NCBI RefSeq assembly: GCF_003330845.1
Contig: NZ_CP026121.1
Span: 7,173,501 to 7,237,500, forward strand
Direction of reading: 5' to 3'
DNA from: Streptomyces sp. Go-475
GTDB lineage: Bacteria; Actinomycetota; Actinomycetes; Streptomycetales; Streptomycetaceae
Length of the DNA stretch: 64,000 nt
The notes under the pieces are model-generated. The model did not search any database and was not told the origin of the DNA. It saw nothing but the letters and a program-made list of their open reading frames with translations. Shown piece after piece: positions 25,662 through 35,059 of the stretch (position 1 is its first letter; each line of letters starts with the position of its first letter). A program made the translations under genes and the position numbers.

Positions 25662-27287
25662 TCAGCCCTCGAGCTGCTCGTACGCCGGCAGCGTCAGGAA
25701 GTCGGCGTAGTCCTCGTCGAGGGAGACCTTCAGGAGCAGGTCGTGGGCCTGCTGCCAGTTGCCCGCCGCGAAGGCCGCGTCGCCGATCTCGGCGCGGATG
25801 TTCGCGAGTTCCTCGGCGGCGACCTTGCGGGCCAGGTCGGCGGTGACCTGCTCGCCGTTGTCGAGGACGACCCCGGCGTTGATCCACTGCCAGATCTGCG
25901 AGCGGGAGATCTCGGCGGTGGCCGCGTCCTCCATGAGGTTGAAGATGGCGACGGCGCCGAGGCCGCGCAGCCAGGCCTCGATGTAACGGATGCCGACCTG
26001 CACGGCGTTGACCAGGCCCGCGTACGTCGGCTTGGCGTCCAGCGAGTCGACGGCGATCAGGTCGGCCGCCTTGACGTCGACGTCCTCGCGCAGCCGGTCC
26101 TTCTGGTTCGGCTTGTCGCCGAGGACCTTGTCGAAGGACTCCATGGCGATCGGCACGAGGTCGGGGTGGGCGACCCAGGAGCCGTCGAAACCGTCGTTCG
26201 CCTCGCGGTCCTTGTCGGCGCGGACCTTCTCGAAGGCGACCTTGTTGACCTCGGCGTCCCGGCGGGACGGGATGAAGGCCGCCATGCCGCCGATCGCGTG
26301 CGCGCCGCGCTTGTGGCAGGTGCGGACGAGGAGTTCGGTGTAGGCGCGCATGAACGGGGCCGTCATCGTCACCGCGTTGCGGTCCGGCAGCACGAACTTG
26401 GCGCCGCCGTCACGGAAGTTCTTGACGATGGAGAACAGGTAGTCCCAGCGGCCCGCGTTCAGCCCGGAGGCGTGGTCGCGCAGCTCGTAGAGGATCTCCT
26501 CCATCTCGTACGCGGCCGTGATCGTCTCGATCAGCACGGTCGCGCGGACGGTGCCCTGCGGGACGCCGACGTAGTCCTGCGCGAAGACGAAGACCTCGTT
26601 CCAGAGGCGGGCCTCCAGGTGGGACTCGGTCTTGGGCAGGTAGAAGTACGGGCCCTTGCCCAGGCCCAGCAGGCGCTTGGCGTTGTGGAAGAAGTACAGG
26701 CCGAAGTCGACGAGCGCGCCGGGCACCGGGGTGCCGTCCGCGTCGACGAGGTGACGCTCGTTCAGGTGCCAGCCGCGGGGGCGCATGACGACCGTGGCGA
26801 GTTCCTCGTTCGCCTTCAGGGCGTACGACTTGCCCGACTTCGGGTCCGTGAAGTCGATGTTCCGGGTGTAGGCGTCGATCAGGTTGAGCTGGCCGAGGAC
26901 CACGTTCTCCCAGGTGGGCGCCGAGGCGTCCTCGAAGTCCGCGAGCCACACCTTCGCGCCGGAGTTGAGCGCGTTGATGGTCATCTTGCGGTCGGTGGGG
27001 CCGGTGATCTCGACCCGCCGGTCGTTCAGGGCGTCCGGGGCCGGGGCGACCCGCCAGGAGTCGTCGGCGCGGATCGCGGCGGTCTCCGGGAGGAAGTCGA
27101 GGGTGGAGGTACGGGCGATCTCGGCGCGGCGCTCGGCGCGGCGGGCGAGGAGCTCGTCACGCCGGGGCGTGAACCGCCGGTGCAGCTCGGCCACGAAGGC
27201 GAGCGCCGCTTCGGTGAGGACCTCCTCCTGCCGGGGCAGGGGCTCGGCGTCGACGATGGCCAGCGGGGACGGCGCTGGAGCGGACAT
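25662..27287 (-). CDS. aceB: malate synthase A
   Basis: A 541-residue malate synthase with the family signature [17 protein letters not shown] and the conserved [11 protein letters not shown] segment. It condenses glyoxylate with acetyl-CoA to malate. Next to an IclR regulator, allantoinase and allantoicase it would consume glyoxylate released from allantoin breakdown. In S. coelicolor, from memory, aceB, allR and the allantoin genes are likewise neighbours. An inverted repeat matching one upstream of the IclR gene lies about 125 bp upstream. Length is normal. Confidence 0.97.
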   Translation of the reverse strand: MSAPAPSPLAIVDAEPLPRQEEVLTEAALAFVAELHRRFTPRRDELLARRAERRAEIARTSTLDFLPETAAIRADDSWRVAPAPDALNDRRVEITGPTDRKMTINALNSGAKVWLADFEDASAPTWENVVLGQLNLIDAYTRNIDFTDPKSGKSYALKANEELATVVMRPRGWHLNERHLVDADGTPVPGALVDFGLYFFHNAKRLLGLGKGPYFYLPKTESHLEARLWNEVFVFAQDYVGVPQGTVRATVLIETITAAYEMEEILYELRDHASGLNAGRWDYLFSIVKNFRDGGAKFVLPDRNAVTMTAPFMRAYTELLVRTCHKRGAHAIGGMAAFIPSRRDAEVNKVAFEKVRADKDREANDGFDGSWVAHPDLVPIAMESFDKVLGDKPNQKDRLREDVDVKAADLIAVDSLDAKPTYAGLVNAVQVGIRYIEAWLRGLGAVAIFNLMEDAATAEISRSQIWQWINAGVVLDNGEQVTADLARKVAAEELANIRAEIGDAAFAAGNWQQAHDLLLKVSLDEDYADFLTLPAYEQLEG

Positions 27288-27411
27288 GAACGGTCACTTC
27301 CTTCAGCGAGCTGTGAAGACGAGTCGGCGGTGGCACCCGGTGCCAGTCTTCCCGGATACGGCGTTCGGCGCCCGGGGAGCCGGCGGGCGCTTCTGAACAG
27401 TGGATAGTAGT

Positions 27412-27426
27412 TTCCTCATGGTGGAA
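27412..27426. promoter_or_regulatory. IclR-type operator candidate upstream of aceB
   Basis: TTCCTCATGGTGGAA shares 12 of 15 positions with TTCCGCTTTGTGGAA upstream of the IclR gene (30205-30219). Both have TTCC/GGAA arms. Immediately beyond it lies TTCAA-N7-TTGA, recalling the allantoinase palindrome. Common control by the IclR protein is inferred. Confidence 0.55.
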
Positions 27427-27492
27427 GTTCAATCGTCTGTTGATGTCGAGATTCTCTGAGTCGAGGCAAGGTGGCGCTCCGTGCCACCCCGC

Positions 27493-28107
27493 TCACTCCA
27501 GGTGCGCCAGATCGGCCTCCGTATCGATGTCGAAGGGCCGGGCCACGTCCCCGCACTCGACGAGCGAGATCGCCGGCTCGTGCTGCTTCAGATACGCGCG
27601 TGCCCCCTGGTCCCCGAGGGCAGTCGTGGCGATCCCCGCCCAGTGGGCGGCGCCGAACAGGACCGGATGGCCGCGCACTCCCTCGTACGCCGCCGAGGCG
27701 AGCGACTCCTCGCCCTCGTAGGCCCCCAGGACCCGGGCCACCGCCGCCGGCCCGATGCCGGGCTGGTCGACGAGCGCGACCAGGGCCGCCCGGGCGCCCG
27801 TACCGGCGAGCGAGTCCAGCCCGGCCCGCAGGGACGTCCCCATGCCCTCCTCCCAGGCGGGGTTGTCGACGAGGACGCACCCCGCCAGGGCGGCCCGTGC
27901 GCGTACCTCCTCGGCCCGCGCGCCCAGAACCACGTGCACACGGGCGCAGCCGCCCTCGCGCAGCACCCGCACCGCGTGCTCCACGAGCGGCCTGCCGCGG
28001 TGGGGGAGCAGCGCCTTGGGACGCCCGCCCAGCCGCCGCCCGCCTCCCGCGGCCAGCAGCAGCCCCGCAACCGCACCCGCCCCGTCCGTCGTCTCCCTTG
28101 TCGTCAT
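27493..28107 (-). CDS. MobA/MocA-like nucleotidyltransferase
   Basis: A 204-residue NTP transferase of the molybdenum-cofactor guanylyl/cytidylyltransferase type. The nucleotide loop is LLLAAGGGRRLGGRPKALLP near 16-35, followed by VDNPAWEEGMGTSLRAGL and LVALVDQPGI (metal-binding Asp). In purine catabolism such MocA-like enzymes mature the molybdopterin cofactor of xanthine dehydrogenase, which fits the allantoin neighbours, but no dehydrogenase gene is in the window. The ATG at 28105-28107 has only a weak GCAGG site. Confidence 0.82.
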   Translation of the reverse strand: MTTRETTDGAGAVAGLLLAAGGGRRLGGRPKALLPHRGRPLVEHAVRVLREGGCARVHVVLGARAEEVRARAALAGCVLVDNPAWEEGMGTSLRAGLDSLAGTGARAALVALVDQPGIGPAAVARVLGAYEGEESLASAAYEGVRGHPVLFGAAHWAGIATTALGDQGARAYLKQHEPAISLVECGDVARPFDIDTEADLAHLE

Positions 28108-28331
28108 GGAACCTGCATACCGCAGCAGGGCTGCCGCGCCCCGGGTCTCTCGCGCCCCCGGGGCCGGAAAGTCACGCAGCGAAACAAGTCGATGACGCAA
28201 TGGACTGGCGCCTGGCGGCCCGCGTCGTTTACTGTCGCCCGCACCGACCGGCCGGGCGTCGGGCCGAGGCCCGGTGTGGGGGACTTCGCGTCGGAAGGGC
28301 ACGCGCACGGCGAGGTGCGAGGGGGAGGACT

Positions 28332-28661
28332 GTGTTGCGGAGCGTGGAGCAGAAGCGGCAGCGGCCCGTGGCGGGCGACGAGGCGGATCCGCGCGTGACG
28401 GAGCTGCGCTCCGCCGTGTCCCGGCTGCGCCGACGGCTCGCCGCTCATCCCGGCGAGTTCGCCGACCGGAGCATCGCCGAGGAGGAACTCGCCGCCCTGG
28501 ACGCCATGGCCGCCGACGGCATCCCCGAGATCCCGCGGCTGCACAGCTCGCTGCTGCTGATCGCCGGCGCGATCGGCTCGGTGAGCGCGCTGTCCCCCGG
28601 GCTGGCGGAGGTCCGCCGGGCGGTGGACCTCTTCGGAGGGCCGGTGCGCGGACAGGGCTAG
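28332..28661 (+). CDS. small conserved actinobacterial protein (resembles DUF5955)
   Basis: A 109-residue alpha-helical protein, mostly coiled helices with conserved RLRRRLAAHPGEF and IPEIPRLHSSLLLIAGAIGS. GTG (28332) or TTG (28335) follows GGGGGAGG, and GTG is taken. The identification with DUF5955 is from memory of Streptomyces proteins. No function is known. It converges with the next gene 19 bp away. Confidence 0.65.
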   Translation: MLRSVEQKRQRPVAGDEADPRVTELRSAVSRLRRRLAAHPGEFADRSIAEEELAALDAMAADGIPEIPRLHSSLLLIAGAIGSVSALSPGLAEVRRAVDLFGGPVRGQG

Positions 28662-28680
28662 TCCTGGCGCCTGGCCGGCG

Positions 28681-29367
28681 CTACGGAAAGGTGCCCCGGT
28701 AGCCCGTGTGCGCGCCCCGGGGCTCGAAGTCGCCGCAGAGCCAGGTCTCCTGGACCAGTTCCGTGTGGGCCGGCCAGATCGCGAAGACGCCCCGGGGGCC
28801 TTGCTTGCCGTCGACCTGCCGGTAGCGGGCCTTGACGTCCCGGAAGCAGGCCAGACCGGCCATCAGGCCGTGGCCGGCCGGGCTGTAGTCGGACCAGGCG
28901 CACGCGATGCACGCCTTGAGCCGGGCGCCCGGGGGCAGTTCGCGCTGGATCGCGTACAGGCCGTTCTCGAAGTCCCCGCAGTCGTCCGCGCCGCCGTACT
29001 CCCGCCCGTCGAGACGCAGGGTGAGGACCAGCCTCTCCCCGTCCGCGCCGGGCGCGGTGCCCGCGGCCGGGTCCGGCAGCCGCAGGGCGCAGTGCAGCAC
29101 CCCTTCCCGGACGCCCTGCCCGGCGCACTCGACGGGCAGGGGCAGCCGCCATTCCAGCAGGCAGGAGCAGAGGGCGCCGTGGAGGAAGCGGAACATCGCC
29201 TCGGGCGGCTCACCGGCCAGCGCGCCCAGGTCGTCCATGCTGTCGCCCTCGAAGAGGACGCCCCGGATCGTCGTACGGATCAGCTCCCGGCCGTCGGTCT
29301 CGAAGACGACCTCCTGCGAGCCGTGCCGGTCGGTGTACCGGCCGGGCCAGCGCTGTAAGCCCGTCAC
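28681..29367 (-). CDS. conserved hypothetical protein (resembles DUF6304)
   Basis: A 228-residue soluble protein. Motifs include WPGRYTDRHGSQEVVFETDG near the N terminus, ACIACAWSDYSPAGHGLMAG and a C-terminal WPAHTELVQETWLCGDF. Six cysteines are spread along the chain, two of them in ACIACAW. The GTG start overlaps the IclR stop (GTGA, 29364-29367), so it is translated from the IclR transcript. A role connected with allantoin control is possible but not shown. The family name is from memory. Confidence 0.7.
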   Translation of the reverse strand: MTGLQRWPGRYTDRHGSQEVVFETDGRELIRTTIRGVLFEGDSMDDLGALAGEPPEAMFRFLHGALCSCLLEWRLPLPVECAGQGVREGVLHCALRLPDPAAGTAPGADGERLVLTLRLDGREYGGADDCGDFENGLYAIQRELPPGARLKACIACAWSDYSPAGHGLMAGLACFRDVKARYRQVDGKQGPRGVFAIWPAHTELVQETWLCGDFEPRGAHTGYRGTFP

Positions 29368-30161
29368 GCGGGACTCTGGCTGGCCAGGGCCTCGGACAGT
29401 TCGCCGGCGACCTGCTGGAGCACCGGCACGATCTTCTCCGTCGCCGACTCCGTGACCCGGCCCGCCGGGCCGGAGATGGAGATGGCGGCGGCGGTGGGGG
29501 AGTCGGGCACCGAGACCGCGAGGCAACGGACCCCGATCTCCTGCTCGTTGTCGTCGATCGCGTAGCCCTGGCGGCGCACGTCCTCCAGCGCCGCGAGGAA
29601 CCCGTCGGGCGTCGTGATCGTCTTGTCCGTGGCGGCGGGCATGCCCGTCCGGGCGAGCAGGGCCCGCACCTCCTCCGGCGGGAAACCGGCGAGCAGGGCC
29701 TTGCCCACGCCCGTGGAGTGCGGCAGCACGCGCCGGCCGACCTCCGTGAACATCCGCATCGAGTGCTTCGACGGCACCTGCGCCACGTAGACGATCTCGT
29801 CCCCGTCCAGCAGCGCCATGTTCGCCGTCTCGCCGGTCTCCTCGACCAGCCGGGCGAGGTACGGCCGCGCCCAGGTGCCCAGCAGCCGGGAGGCCGACTC
29901 GCCGAGGCGGATCAGGCGCGGGCCGAGCGCGTACCGCCGGTTGGGCTGCTGACGTACGTACCCGCAGGCCACCAGCGTGCGCATCAGGCGGTGGATGGTC
30001 GGCAGGGGCAGTCCGCTGCTCGCGGACAGTTCGCTCAGGCCGACCTCGCCGCCCGCGTCCGCCATCCGTTCGAGCAGGTCGAAGGCGCGCTCCAGGGACT
30101 GGACCCCGCCGTTGGCGGAGGACCGGGCGGAGTCGGTGGTGCTGGCGCTGGACGTCGGCAC
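29364..30161 (-). CDS. IclR-family regulator of allantoin/glyoxylate metabolism (AllR-like)
   Basis: A 265-residue IclR protein. The N-terminal winged helix (LSELSASSGLPLPTIHRLMRTL, about 42-63, quoted in part) is followed by an effector-binding domain with HSTGVGKALLAGFPPEE and NEQEIGVRCLAVSVPD. It is divergent from the allantoinase/allantoicase genes and near malate synthase, as AllR is in S. coelicolor. It probably represses these genes until glyoxylate, allantoate or a related metabolite releases it. Confidence 0.9.
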   Translation of the reverse strand: MPTSSASTTDSARSSANGGVQSLERAFDLLERMADAGGEVGLSELSASSGLPLPTIHRLMRTLVACGYVRQQPNRRYALGPRLIRLGESASRLLGTWARPYLARLVEETGETANMALLDGDEIVYVAQVPSKHSMRMFTEVGRRVLPHSTGVGKALLAGFPPEEVRALLARTGMPAATDKTITTPDGFLAALEDVRRQGYAIDDNEQEIGVRCLAVSVPDSPTAAAISISGPAGRVTESATEKIVPVLQQVAGELSEALASQSPA

Positions 30162-30204
30162 GGGGCGTTCCTTTCGGGTAGCATTTCGCTTCCCGGGATA
30201 TTAA

Positions 30205-30219
30205 TTCCGCTTTGTGGAA
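30205..30219. promoter_or_regulatory. IclR-type operator candidate upstream of the IclR gene
   Basis: TTCCGCTTTGTGGAA lies 44 bp upstream of the IclR start and matches the aceB site at 12 of 15 positions. It is a plausible autoregulatory site. Confidence 0.55.
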
Positions 30220-30293
30220 AAGTCCAGGGGTGGGGTGCTGGTGTGCCCTGTAGCAGTGTGCCCTTGACGGGGCCGGAACGGGAGTGAAGACTC

Positions 30294-30312
30294 CTTCAAC
30301 AGAACGTTGAAG
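30294..30312. promoter_or_regulatory. palindrome upstream of allantoinase
   Basis: CTTCAACAGAACGTTGAAG has perfect 7-bp arms (CTTCAAC/GTTGAAG) and a 5-bp spacer, 13 bp before the allantoinase GTG and next to its ribosome site. Its position would block transcription or initiation. It does not match the TTCC/GGAA sites, so two binding modes or two regulators may exist. Confidence 0.65.
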
Positions 30313-30324
30313 AAAGGGGTTCGG

Positions 30325-31665
30325 GTGTCCGACGCTGAACTGGTGCTCCGCTCGACACGTGTCATCACTCCCGAGGGGACGCGCGCCGCATCGGTCGCGG
30401 TCTCCGGCGGCACGATCACGGCCGTCCTCCCCTACGACGCCCCCGTACCGCAGGGGGCCCGCCTGGAGGACCTGGGCGACCACGTCCTGCTGCCCGGCCT
30501 GGTCGACACCCACGTGCACGTCAACGACCCGGGCCGCACCGAGTGGGAGGGCTTCTGGACCGCCACCCGCGCCGCGGCGGCCGGCGGCATCACGACCCTC
30601 GTCGACATGCCCCTCAACTCCCTCCCGCCGACCACCACCGTCGCCCACCTGCGCACCAAGCAGCAGGTCGCCGCCGACAAGGCGCACATAGACGTCGGCT
30701 TCTGGGGCGGCGCCCTGCCCGACAACATCAAGGACCTGCGCCCGCTGCACGAGGCCGGGGTCTTCGGCTTCAAGGCGTTCCTGTCGCCGTCCGGCGTGGA
30801 CGAGTTCCCGCACCTGGAGCGGGACCCGCTCGCCCGCACGATGGCCGAGATCGCCGCCTTCGACGGCCTGCTCATCGTGCACGCCGAGGACCCCCACCGC
30901 CTCGCCTCCGCCCCGCAGCGGCCCGGCCCCCGGTACGCCGACTTCCTCGCCTCCCGCCCCCGGGACGCCGAGGACAGCGCCATCGCCCAGCTCATCCGCG
31001 AGGCCAAGGCCCTCGACGCCCGCGTGCACGTGCTGCACCTGTCGTCCAGCGACGCCCTGCCGATGATCGCCGAGGCGCGGGCCGAGGGCGTGCGCATCAC
31101 GGTGGAGACCTGCCCCCACTACCTGACCCTCACCGCCGAGGAAGTCCCCGACGGCGCCAGCGAGTTCAAGTGCTGCCCGCCGATCCGCGAGGCCGCCAAC
31201 CAGGACCTGCTCTGGCAGGCGCTGGCCGACGGCACCGTCGACTGCGTCGTCACCGACCACTCCCCGTCCACCGCCGACCTCAAGACCGACGACTTCGCGA
31301 CGGCCTGGGGCGGCATCTCCGGACTCCAGCTGAGCCTCGCGGCGGTGTGGACGGAGGCCCGCAGGCGCGGACACGGCCTGGAGGACGTCGTCCGCTGGAT
31401 GTCGGCGCGGACCTCCGAACTCGTCGGGCTCGACGACCGCAAGGGCGCCATCGCCGCCGGCCGCGACGCCGACTTCGCCGTCCTCGCCCCCGACGAGACC
31501 TTCACCGTCGACCCCGCCTCCCTCCAGCACCGCAACCGCGTCACGGCCTACGCGGGCAAGACCCTGTACGGCGTCGTGAAGTCCACCTGGCTGCGCGGAC
31601 AGCGCATCGTCGCGGACGGCGAGTTCACCGAACCGAAGGGGCGGCTCCTCACCCGGACCCACTGA
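30325..31665 (+). CDS. allantoinase
   Basis: A 446-residue cyclic amidohydrolase: metal-binding HxH in [17 protein letters not shown], the carboxylated lysine in FKAFLS, further histidines in VHAEDPHR and VLHLSSS, and the catalytic Asp in VTDHSPS. It opens the hydantoin ring of allantoin to allantoate. The GTG at 30325 is chosen for its AGAAAGGGG site. An upstream TTG would sit inside the palindrome. It is followed 36 bp later by allantoicase, with which it forms an operon. Confidence 0.95.
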   Translation: MSDAELVLRSTRVITPEGTRAASVAVSGGTITAVLPYDAPVPQGARLEDLGDHVLLPGLVDTHVHVNDPGRTEWEGFWTATRAAAAGGITTLVDMPLNSLPPTTTVAHLRTKQQVAADKAHIDVGFWGGALPDNIKDLRPLHEAGVFGFKAFLSPSGVDEFPHLERDPLARTMAEIAAFDGLLIVHAEDPHRLASAPQRPGPRYADFLASRPRDAEDSAIAQLIREAKALDARVHVLHLSSSDALPMIAEARAEGVRITVETCPHYLTLTAEEVPDGASEFKCCPPIREAANQDLLWQALADGTVDCVVTDHSPSTADLKTDDFATAWGGISGLQLSLAAVWTEARRRGHGLEDVVRWMSARTSELVGLDDRKGAIAAGRDADFAVLAPDETFTVDPASLQHRNRVTAYAGKTLYGVVKSTWLRGQRIVADGEFTEPKGRLLTRTH

Positions 31666-31701
31666 ATCCCCCCGGCCACCCGAAAGGAAGACCTGATCAT
31701 C

Positions 31702-32817
31702 GTGACGGCGATTCCCAGCTTCACCGGCGACGCGAACCCCTACGGAGGCGGCGACCCGTACGCGGACTACCGCACCGCCGACTTCCCCTTCACCCAGTAC
31801 GCCAACCTCGCCGACCGGCACCTCGGGGCCGGGGTCATCGCCGCCAACGACGAGTTCTTCGCCCAGCGCGAGAACCTGCTGGTGCCCGAGCGCGCCGAGT
31901 TCGACCCCGAGCACTTCGGGCACAAGGGCAAGATCATGGACGGCTGGGAGACGCGCCGCCGCCGGGGCGCCTCCGCCGAGCACCCGTGGCCGACCGCCGA
32001 GGACCACGACTGGGCGCTGGTCCGCCTCGGCGCCCCCGGCGTGATCCGCGGGATCGTCGTCGACACCGCCCACTTCCGCGGCAACTACCCCCAGGCCGTG
32101 TCCGTCGAGGGCACCTGCGTCGCGGGCTCCCCGTCGCCGGAGGAACTCCTCGGGGACGACGTGAAGTGGACGACCCTGGTGCCGCGCACCGCGGTCGGCG
32201 GCCACGCGGCGAACGGTTTCGCCGTCGCCGTCGAGCAGCGCTTCACCCACCTGCGGGTCAACCAGCACCCCGACGGCGGCATCGCCCGCCTGCGCGTGTA
32301 CGGCGAGGTCGTCCCCGACCCCGAGTGGCTGGCGGTCCTGGGCACCTTCGACGTCGTCGCCCTGGAGAACGGCGGCCAGGTCGAGGACGCCTCCAACCTC
32401 TTCTACTCGCCCGCCACCAACACCATCCAGCCGGGCCGCTCCCGCAAGATGGACGACGGCTGGGAGACCCGCCGCCGCCGCGACCAGGGCCACGACTGGA
32501 TCCGCTACCGGCTCGCCGCCCAGGCGCAGATCCGCGCCCTGGAGATCGACACCGCCTACCTCAAGGGCAACAGCGCCGGCTGGGCCTCCGTGTCCGTCAG
32601 GGACGGCGAGGACGGCGACTGGCGGGAGATCCTGCCCCGCACCCGCCTCCAGCCCGACACCAACCACCGCTTCGTCCTCCCGGAACCGGCCGTCGGCACG
32701 CACGCGCGCGTGGACATCTACCCCGACGGCGGCATCTCCCGCCTGCGCCTCTTCGGCTCCCTGACCCAGGAGGGCACGAGCCGACTGGCGGCCCGCCACC
32801 AGGAACTGGGCGGCTGA
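31702..32817 (+). CDS. alc: allantoicase
   Basis: A 371-residue protein with the duplicated allantoicase domain. KIMDGWETRRRRG (first half) and KMDDGWETRRRRDQGHDWI (second half) are the repeat signatures, and PDGGIARLRVYGEV / PDGGISRLRLFGSL end each half. It hydrolyses allantoate to ureidoglycolate and urea. The GTG start has AAAGGAAG about 12 bases upstream. Downstream glyoxylate can enter malate synthase (aceB). It is followed by a long tandem-repeat array. Confidence 0.96.
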   Translation: MTAIPSFTGDANPYGGGDPYADYRTADFPFTQYANLADRHLGAGVIAANDEFFAQRENLLVPERAEFDPEHFGHKGKIMDGWETRRRRGASAEHPWPTAEDHDWALVRLGAPGVIRGIVVDTAHFRGNYPQAVSVEGTCVAGSPSPEELLGDDVKWTTLVPRTAVGGHAANGFAVAVEQRFTHLRVNQHPDGGIARLRVYGEVVPDPEWLAVLGTFDVVALENGGQVEDASNLFYSPATNTIQPGRSRKMDDGWETRRRRDQGHDWIRYRLAAQAQIRALEIDTAYLKGNSAGWASVSVRDGEDGDWREILPRTRLQPDTNHRFVLPEPAVGTHARVDIYPDGGISRLRLFGSLTQEGTSRLAARHQELGG

Positions 32818-32847
32818 CGCGGCTGCCCGGTGGGGCGCACAGCGTGA

Positions 32848-33220
32848 CGGCACGGGTGCTGGGGTGCACGGCCTGACCGCGCGGGTACTGGGTGCACCAT
32901 TGGGCCGCACGGGTGCTTGTGCGCACCGATCTGGCCGCACGAGTGCTGGGGTGCACGGCCTGACAGCGCGGGTGCTGGCATGCAGGGTCTGGCCGCGCGG
33001 GTGCTGGCATGCAGGGCCTGGCCGCACGGGTGCCGGTGGTGTACCGGCCTGGCCGCACGGGTGCCGGTGGTGTACCGGCCTGGCCGCACGGGTGCCGGTG
33101 GTGCACCGGCCTGGCCGCACGGGTGCCGGTGGTGCACCGGCCCGACATCACGGGTGCTGGGGTGTGCGACCTGACCGCACGGGTGCTGGGGCGCACCGGC
33201 CCGACCGCGCCGGTGCGCCC
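32848..33220. repeat. tandem array of about thirteen 28-31 bp units
   Basis: The core CGCACGGGTGC recurs with anchors at 32853, 32882, 32910, 32940, 32969, 32998, 33027, 33058, 33089, 33120, 33151, 33180 and about 33211. Spacing is 28-30 bp in the older, diverged part and exactly 31 bp in the central, nearly identical part (33027-33151). Each central unit contains the inverted repeat GCCGGT-N5-ACCGGC, so it can form a short hairpin. The array fills the space between the convergent allantoicase and SDR genes. The long open frames through it are artefacts of the repeat. Confidence 0.9.
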
Positions 33221-33228
33221 CGTGCGTC

Positions 33229-33972
33229 TCATGCCGCGTGGCCGCCGTCGACCGCGAACTCCGCTCCGGTCACATAAGCGGCCCCGGCCAGGTAGGCGAC
33301 CATCGACGCCACCTCGTCCGCCGTCCCGAACCGGCCCAGCGCCGTCATCGCCGCCTGCCCGGACGCGTACGGCCCGTCCGCCGGGTTCATGTCCGTGTCG
33401 ATCGGCCCGGGATGGACGAGGTTCGCGGTGATCCCGCGCTCGCCCAGTTCCCTGGCCAGGGCCTTGGTCAGACCCGTCAGCGCGGCCTTGCTCATGGCGT
33501 ACAGCGTGCCGCCGGGCCCCGTTACCCGCATGGCGATGCAACTGCCGATCGTGATGATCCGCCCGCCCTCGCCCATCCGAGCGGCGGCCGCCTGGGACGC
33601 CAGGAAGACCCCGCGCACGTTGACCGCGAGGACCCGTTCCACGTCCGCGAGCGACAGGCTCTCCAGCGGCCCGAGCACACCCACGCCCGCGTTGTTCACC
33701 AGGACGTCGAGCCCGCCGAGCGCCTCGGCCGCCGCGTCCACGACACCGGCCGCGTCGACGGCCTCCGCGGCGTCCGCCCGCAGCGCCACCGCCCGGCGCC
33801 CCAGCGCCTCCACGGCCCGTACGACGTCGTCGGCCGCATCCTTGCCGTGCACGTAGCCGACGGCCACGTCCGCGCCCTCCCGGGCGAGCCGCAGCGCCGT
33901 CGCCGCACCGATACCACGGCTCCCGCCCGTCACGAGAGCCACCTTGCCGTCCAGAGTTCCTTGAGAAGTCAT
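33229..33972 (-). CDS. SDR-family oxidoreductase (FabG-like)
   Basis: A 247-residue classical SDR: TGGSRGIGAATALRLAREG, NNAGVGVLGPL, ITIGSCIAMRVTG with the catalytic Ser, YAMSKAALTG with Tyr and Lys, and C-terminal VTGAEFAVDGGHAA. Its ATG at 33970-33972 has only weak upstream GGATGG. It is divergent from the RibD-type reductase gene and ends directly after the tandem array. The substrate cannot be assigned. Confidence 0.88.
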   Translation of the reverse strand: MTSQGTLDGKVALVTGGSRGIGAATALRLAREGADVAVGYVHGKDAADDVVRAVEALGRRAVALRADAAEAVDAAGVVDAAAEALGGLDVLVNNAGVGVLGPLESLSLADVERVLAVNVRGVFLASQAAAARMGEGGRIITIGSCIAMRVTGPGGTLYAMSKAALTGLTKALARELGERGITANLVHPGPIDTDMNPADGPYASGQAAMTALGRFGTADEVASMVAYLAGAAYVTGAEFAVDGGHAA

Positions 33973-34152
33973 GGATCCATCCCAGCGCCCGGCGGCCGGC
34001 GAGGCCGGCGGCGAACGGACATCGAGACTCCGGGCCGCCGGCGACCGGGCGGCCGGGAGGGATCCGCGCGGCCCAGCGATGAGTTGCGGGTGCCGGCGGA
34101 GTCTGAACCGATGACAGCAGATCCGTCCGCCCCCGGAAGGAAGGCACCCGCC

Positions 34153-34779
34153 ATGGGCAAGCTCGTCTCCACCCTCTTCGTCACCCTCGACGGCGTCTAC
34201 CAGGCCCCCGGCGGGCCGCACGAGGACACCCGCGGGGGCTTCACCCACGGCGGCTGGAGCTTTCCGTACGCCGATGACGACTTCGGCCGGTTCATCAGCG
34301 AGGTCTTCACCCGCCCGGGCGCCTTCCTGCTGGGCCGCCGTACGTACGACATCTTCGCCACGTTCTGGCCCAAGGTGACCGACCCCGCCGACCCGGTCGC
34401 CTCCGGGCTCAACTCGCTGCCGAAGTACGTCGTCTCCTCGACCCTGACGGACCCCGAGTGGGCGGGCACCACCGTGCTCTCCGGCGACCTCGCCAAGGAG
34501 GTCACCGGCCTGAAGGAGCGCACCGACGGCGAACTCCAGGTGCACGGCAGCGGCGCCCTGCTCCGGTCGCTGCTGGCGCTCGACCTGGTCGACACGCTCC
34601 ACCTGCTGACCTTCCCGGTCGTGCTGGGCACCGGCTTCCGGCTGTTCCCGGAGGGCTCCGTGCCGACCGCGTTCGAACACGCCGGAGGGAGCGTCACCGG
34701 CGCGGGCGTCTCGATCCAGACGTACAACCTGGCGGGCCGACCGCAGTACGGCGAGTACACCCTGCCGGAGAACGACTAG
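34153..34779 (+). CDS. RibD C-terminal/dihydrofolate-reductase-fold protein
   Basis: A 208-residue protein of the RibD_C (DHFR-like) family that is abundant in actinobacteria: MGKLVSTLFVTLDGVYQAPGG, LLGRRTYDIFATFWP, LQVHGSGALLRSLLALDLVDTL and FPVVLGTGFRLFPEG. The ATG at 34153 is supported by GGAAGGAAGG. An upstream ATG at 34111 is also open but less well placed. An NADPH-dependent reductase is expected with unknown substrate. Confidence 0.88.
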   Translation: MGKLVSTLFVTLDGVYQAPGGPHEDTRGGFTHGGWSFPYADDDFGRFISEVFTRPGAFLLGRRTYDIFATFWPKVTDPADPVASGLNSLPKYVVSSTLTDPEWAGTTVLSGDLAKEVTGLKERTDGELQVHGSGALLRSLLALDLVDTLHLLTFPVVLGTGFRLFPEGSVPTAFEHAGGSVTGAGVSIQTYNLAGRPQYGEYTLPEND

Positions 34780-34811
34780 CCGCCGCGTCCCGAGCCGGTT
34801 CGCCCCCCTCA

Positions 34812-34826
34812 GTTGCTTGACGCAAC
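34812..34826. promoter_or_regulatory. MarR/HxlR-like operator in front of a gene remnant
   Basis: GTTGC-TTGAC-GCAAC is a 15-bp inverted repeat typical of MarR/HxlR-type operators in Streptomyces. A degenerate copy (GTTGCTTCACGAAAC, 13 of 15) lies at 35042-35056, on the other side of the regulator remnant. Confidence 0.5.
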
Positions 34827-34861
34827 GTGTTCGCCGAGGATCCGGCCGCCCGCCGCGGATC

Positions 34862-34987
34862 GCTGACCACGCGGGATGCGGGGGCGACGTCCGGGAGCGG
34901 CTCGTGTGCACGCGGTGCGGCCAAGCGGTGGGCCCGGACGCCGTCCAGCTGCTCCCCGGTCCAGGGCTCACGGACTCGCCGGCCTGA
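34862..34987 (+). pseudogene. C-terminal remnant of a winged-helix regulator
   Basis: In one frame ending with TGA at 34985-34987 the peptide GGDVRERLVCTRCGQAVGPD continues AVQLLPGPG. It resembles the zinc-ribbon-like C-terminal tail (CxxC) of HxlR-type regulators. The DNA-binding part is missing. Flanking operator-like repeats suggest that a regulator gene and its control site were deleted internally. Confidence 0.4.
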
Positions 34988-35059
34988 CCTCCGGAACGCT
35001 CCCCGACGCCGACGGACTCGCCGGCCGTCGGCTGGCAGTAAGTTGCTTCACGAAACTCG

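Noticed and set aside
28681..33120. Very long minus-strand open frame across the IclR and allantoin genes
   Set aside because: It is open because of high GC and the 31-bp repeat. Family similarity exists only in its last 228 codons, which have their own GTG start.
32864..33431. Several plus-strand open frames with repeated GLAARV peptides
   Set aside because: They arise from the tandem array, whose 31-bp unit is not a multiple of three. No starts with ribosome sites are present.
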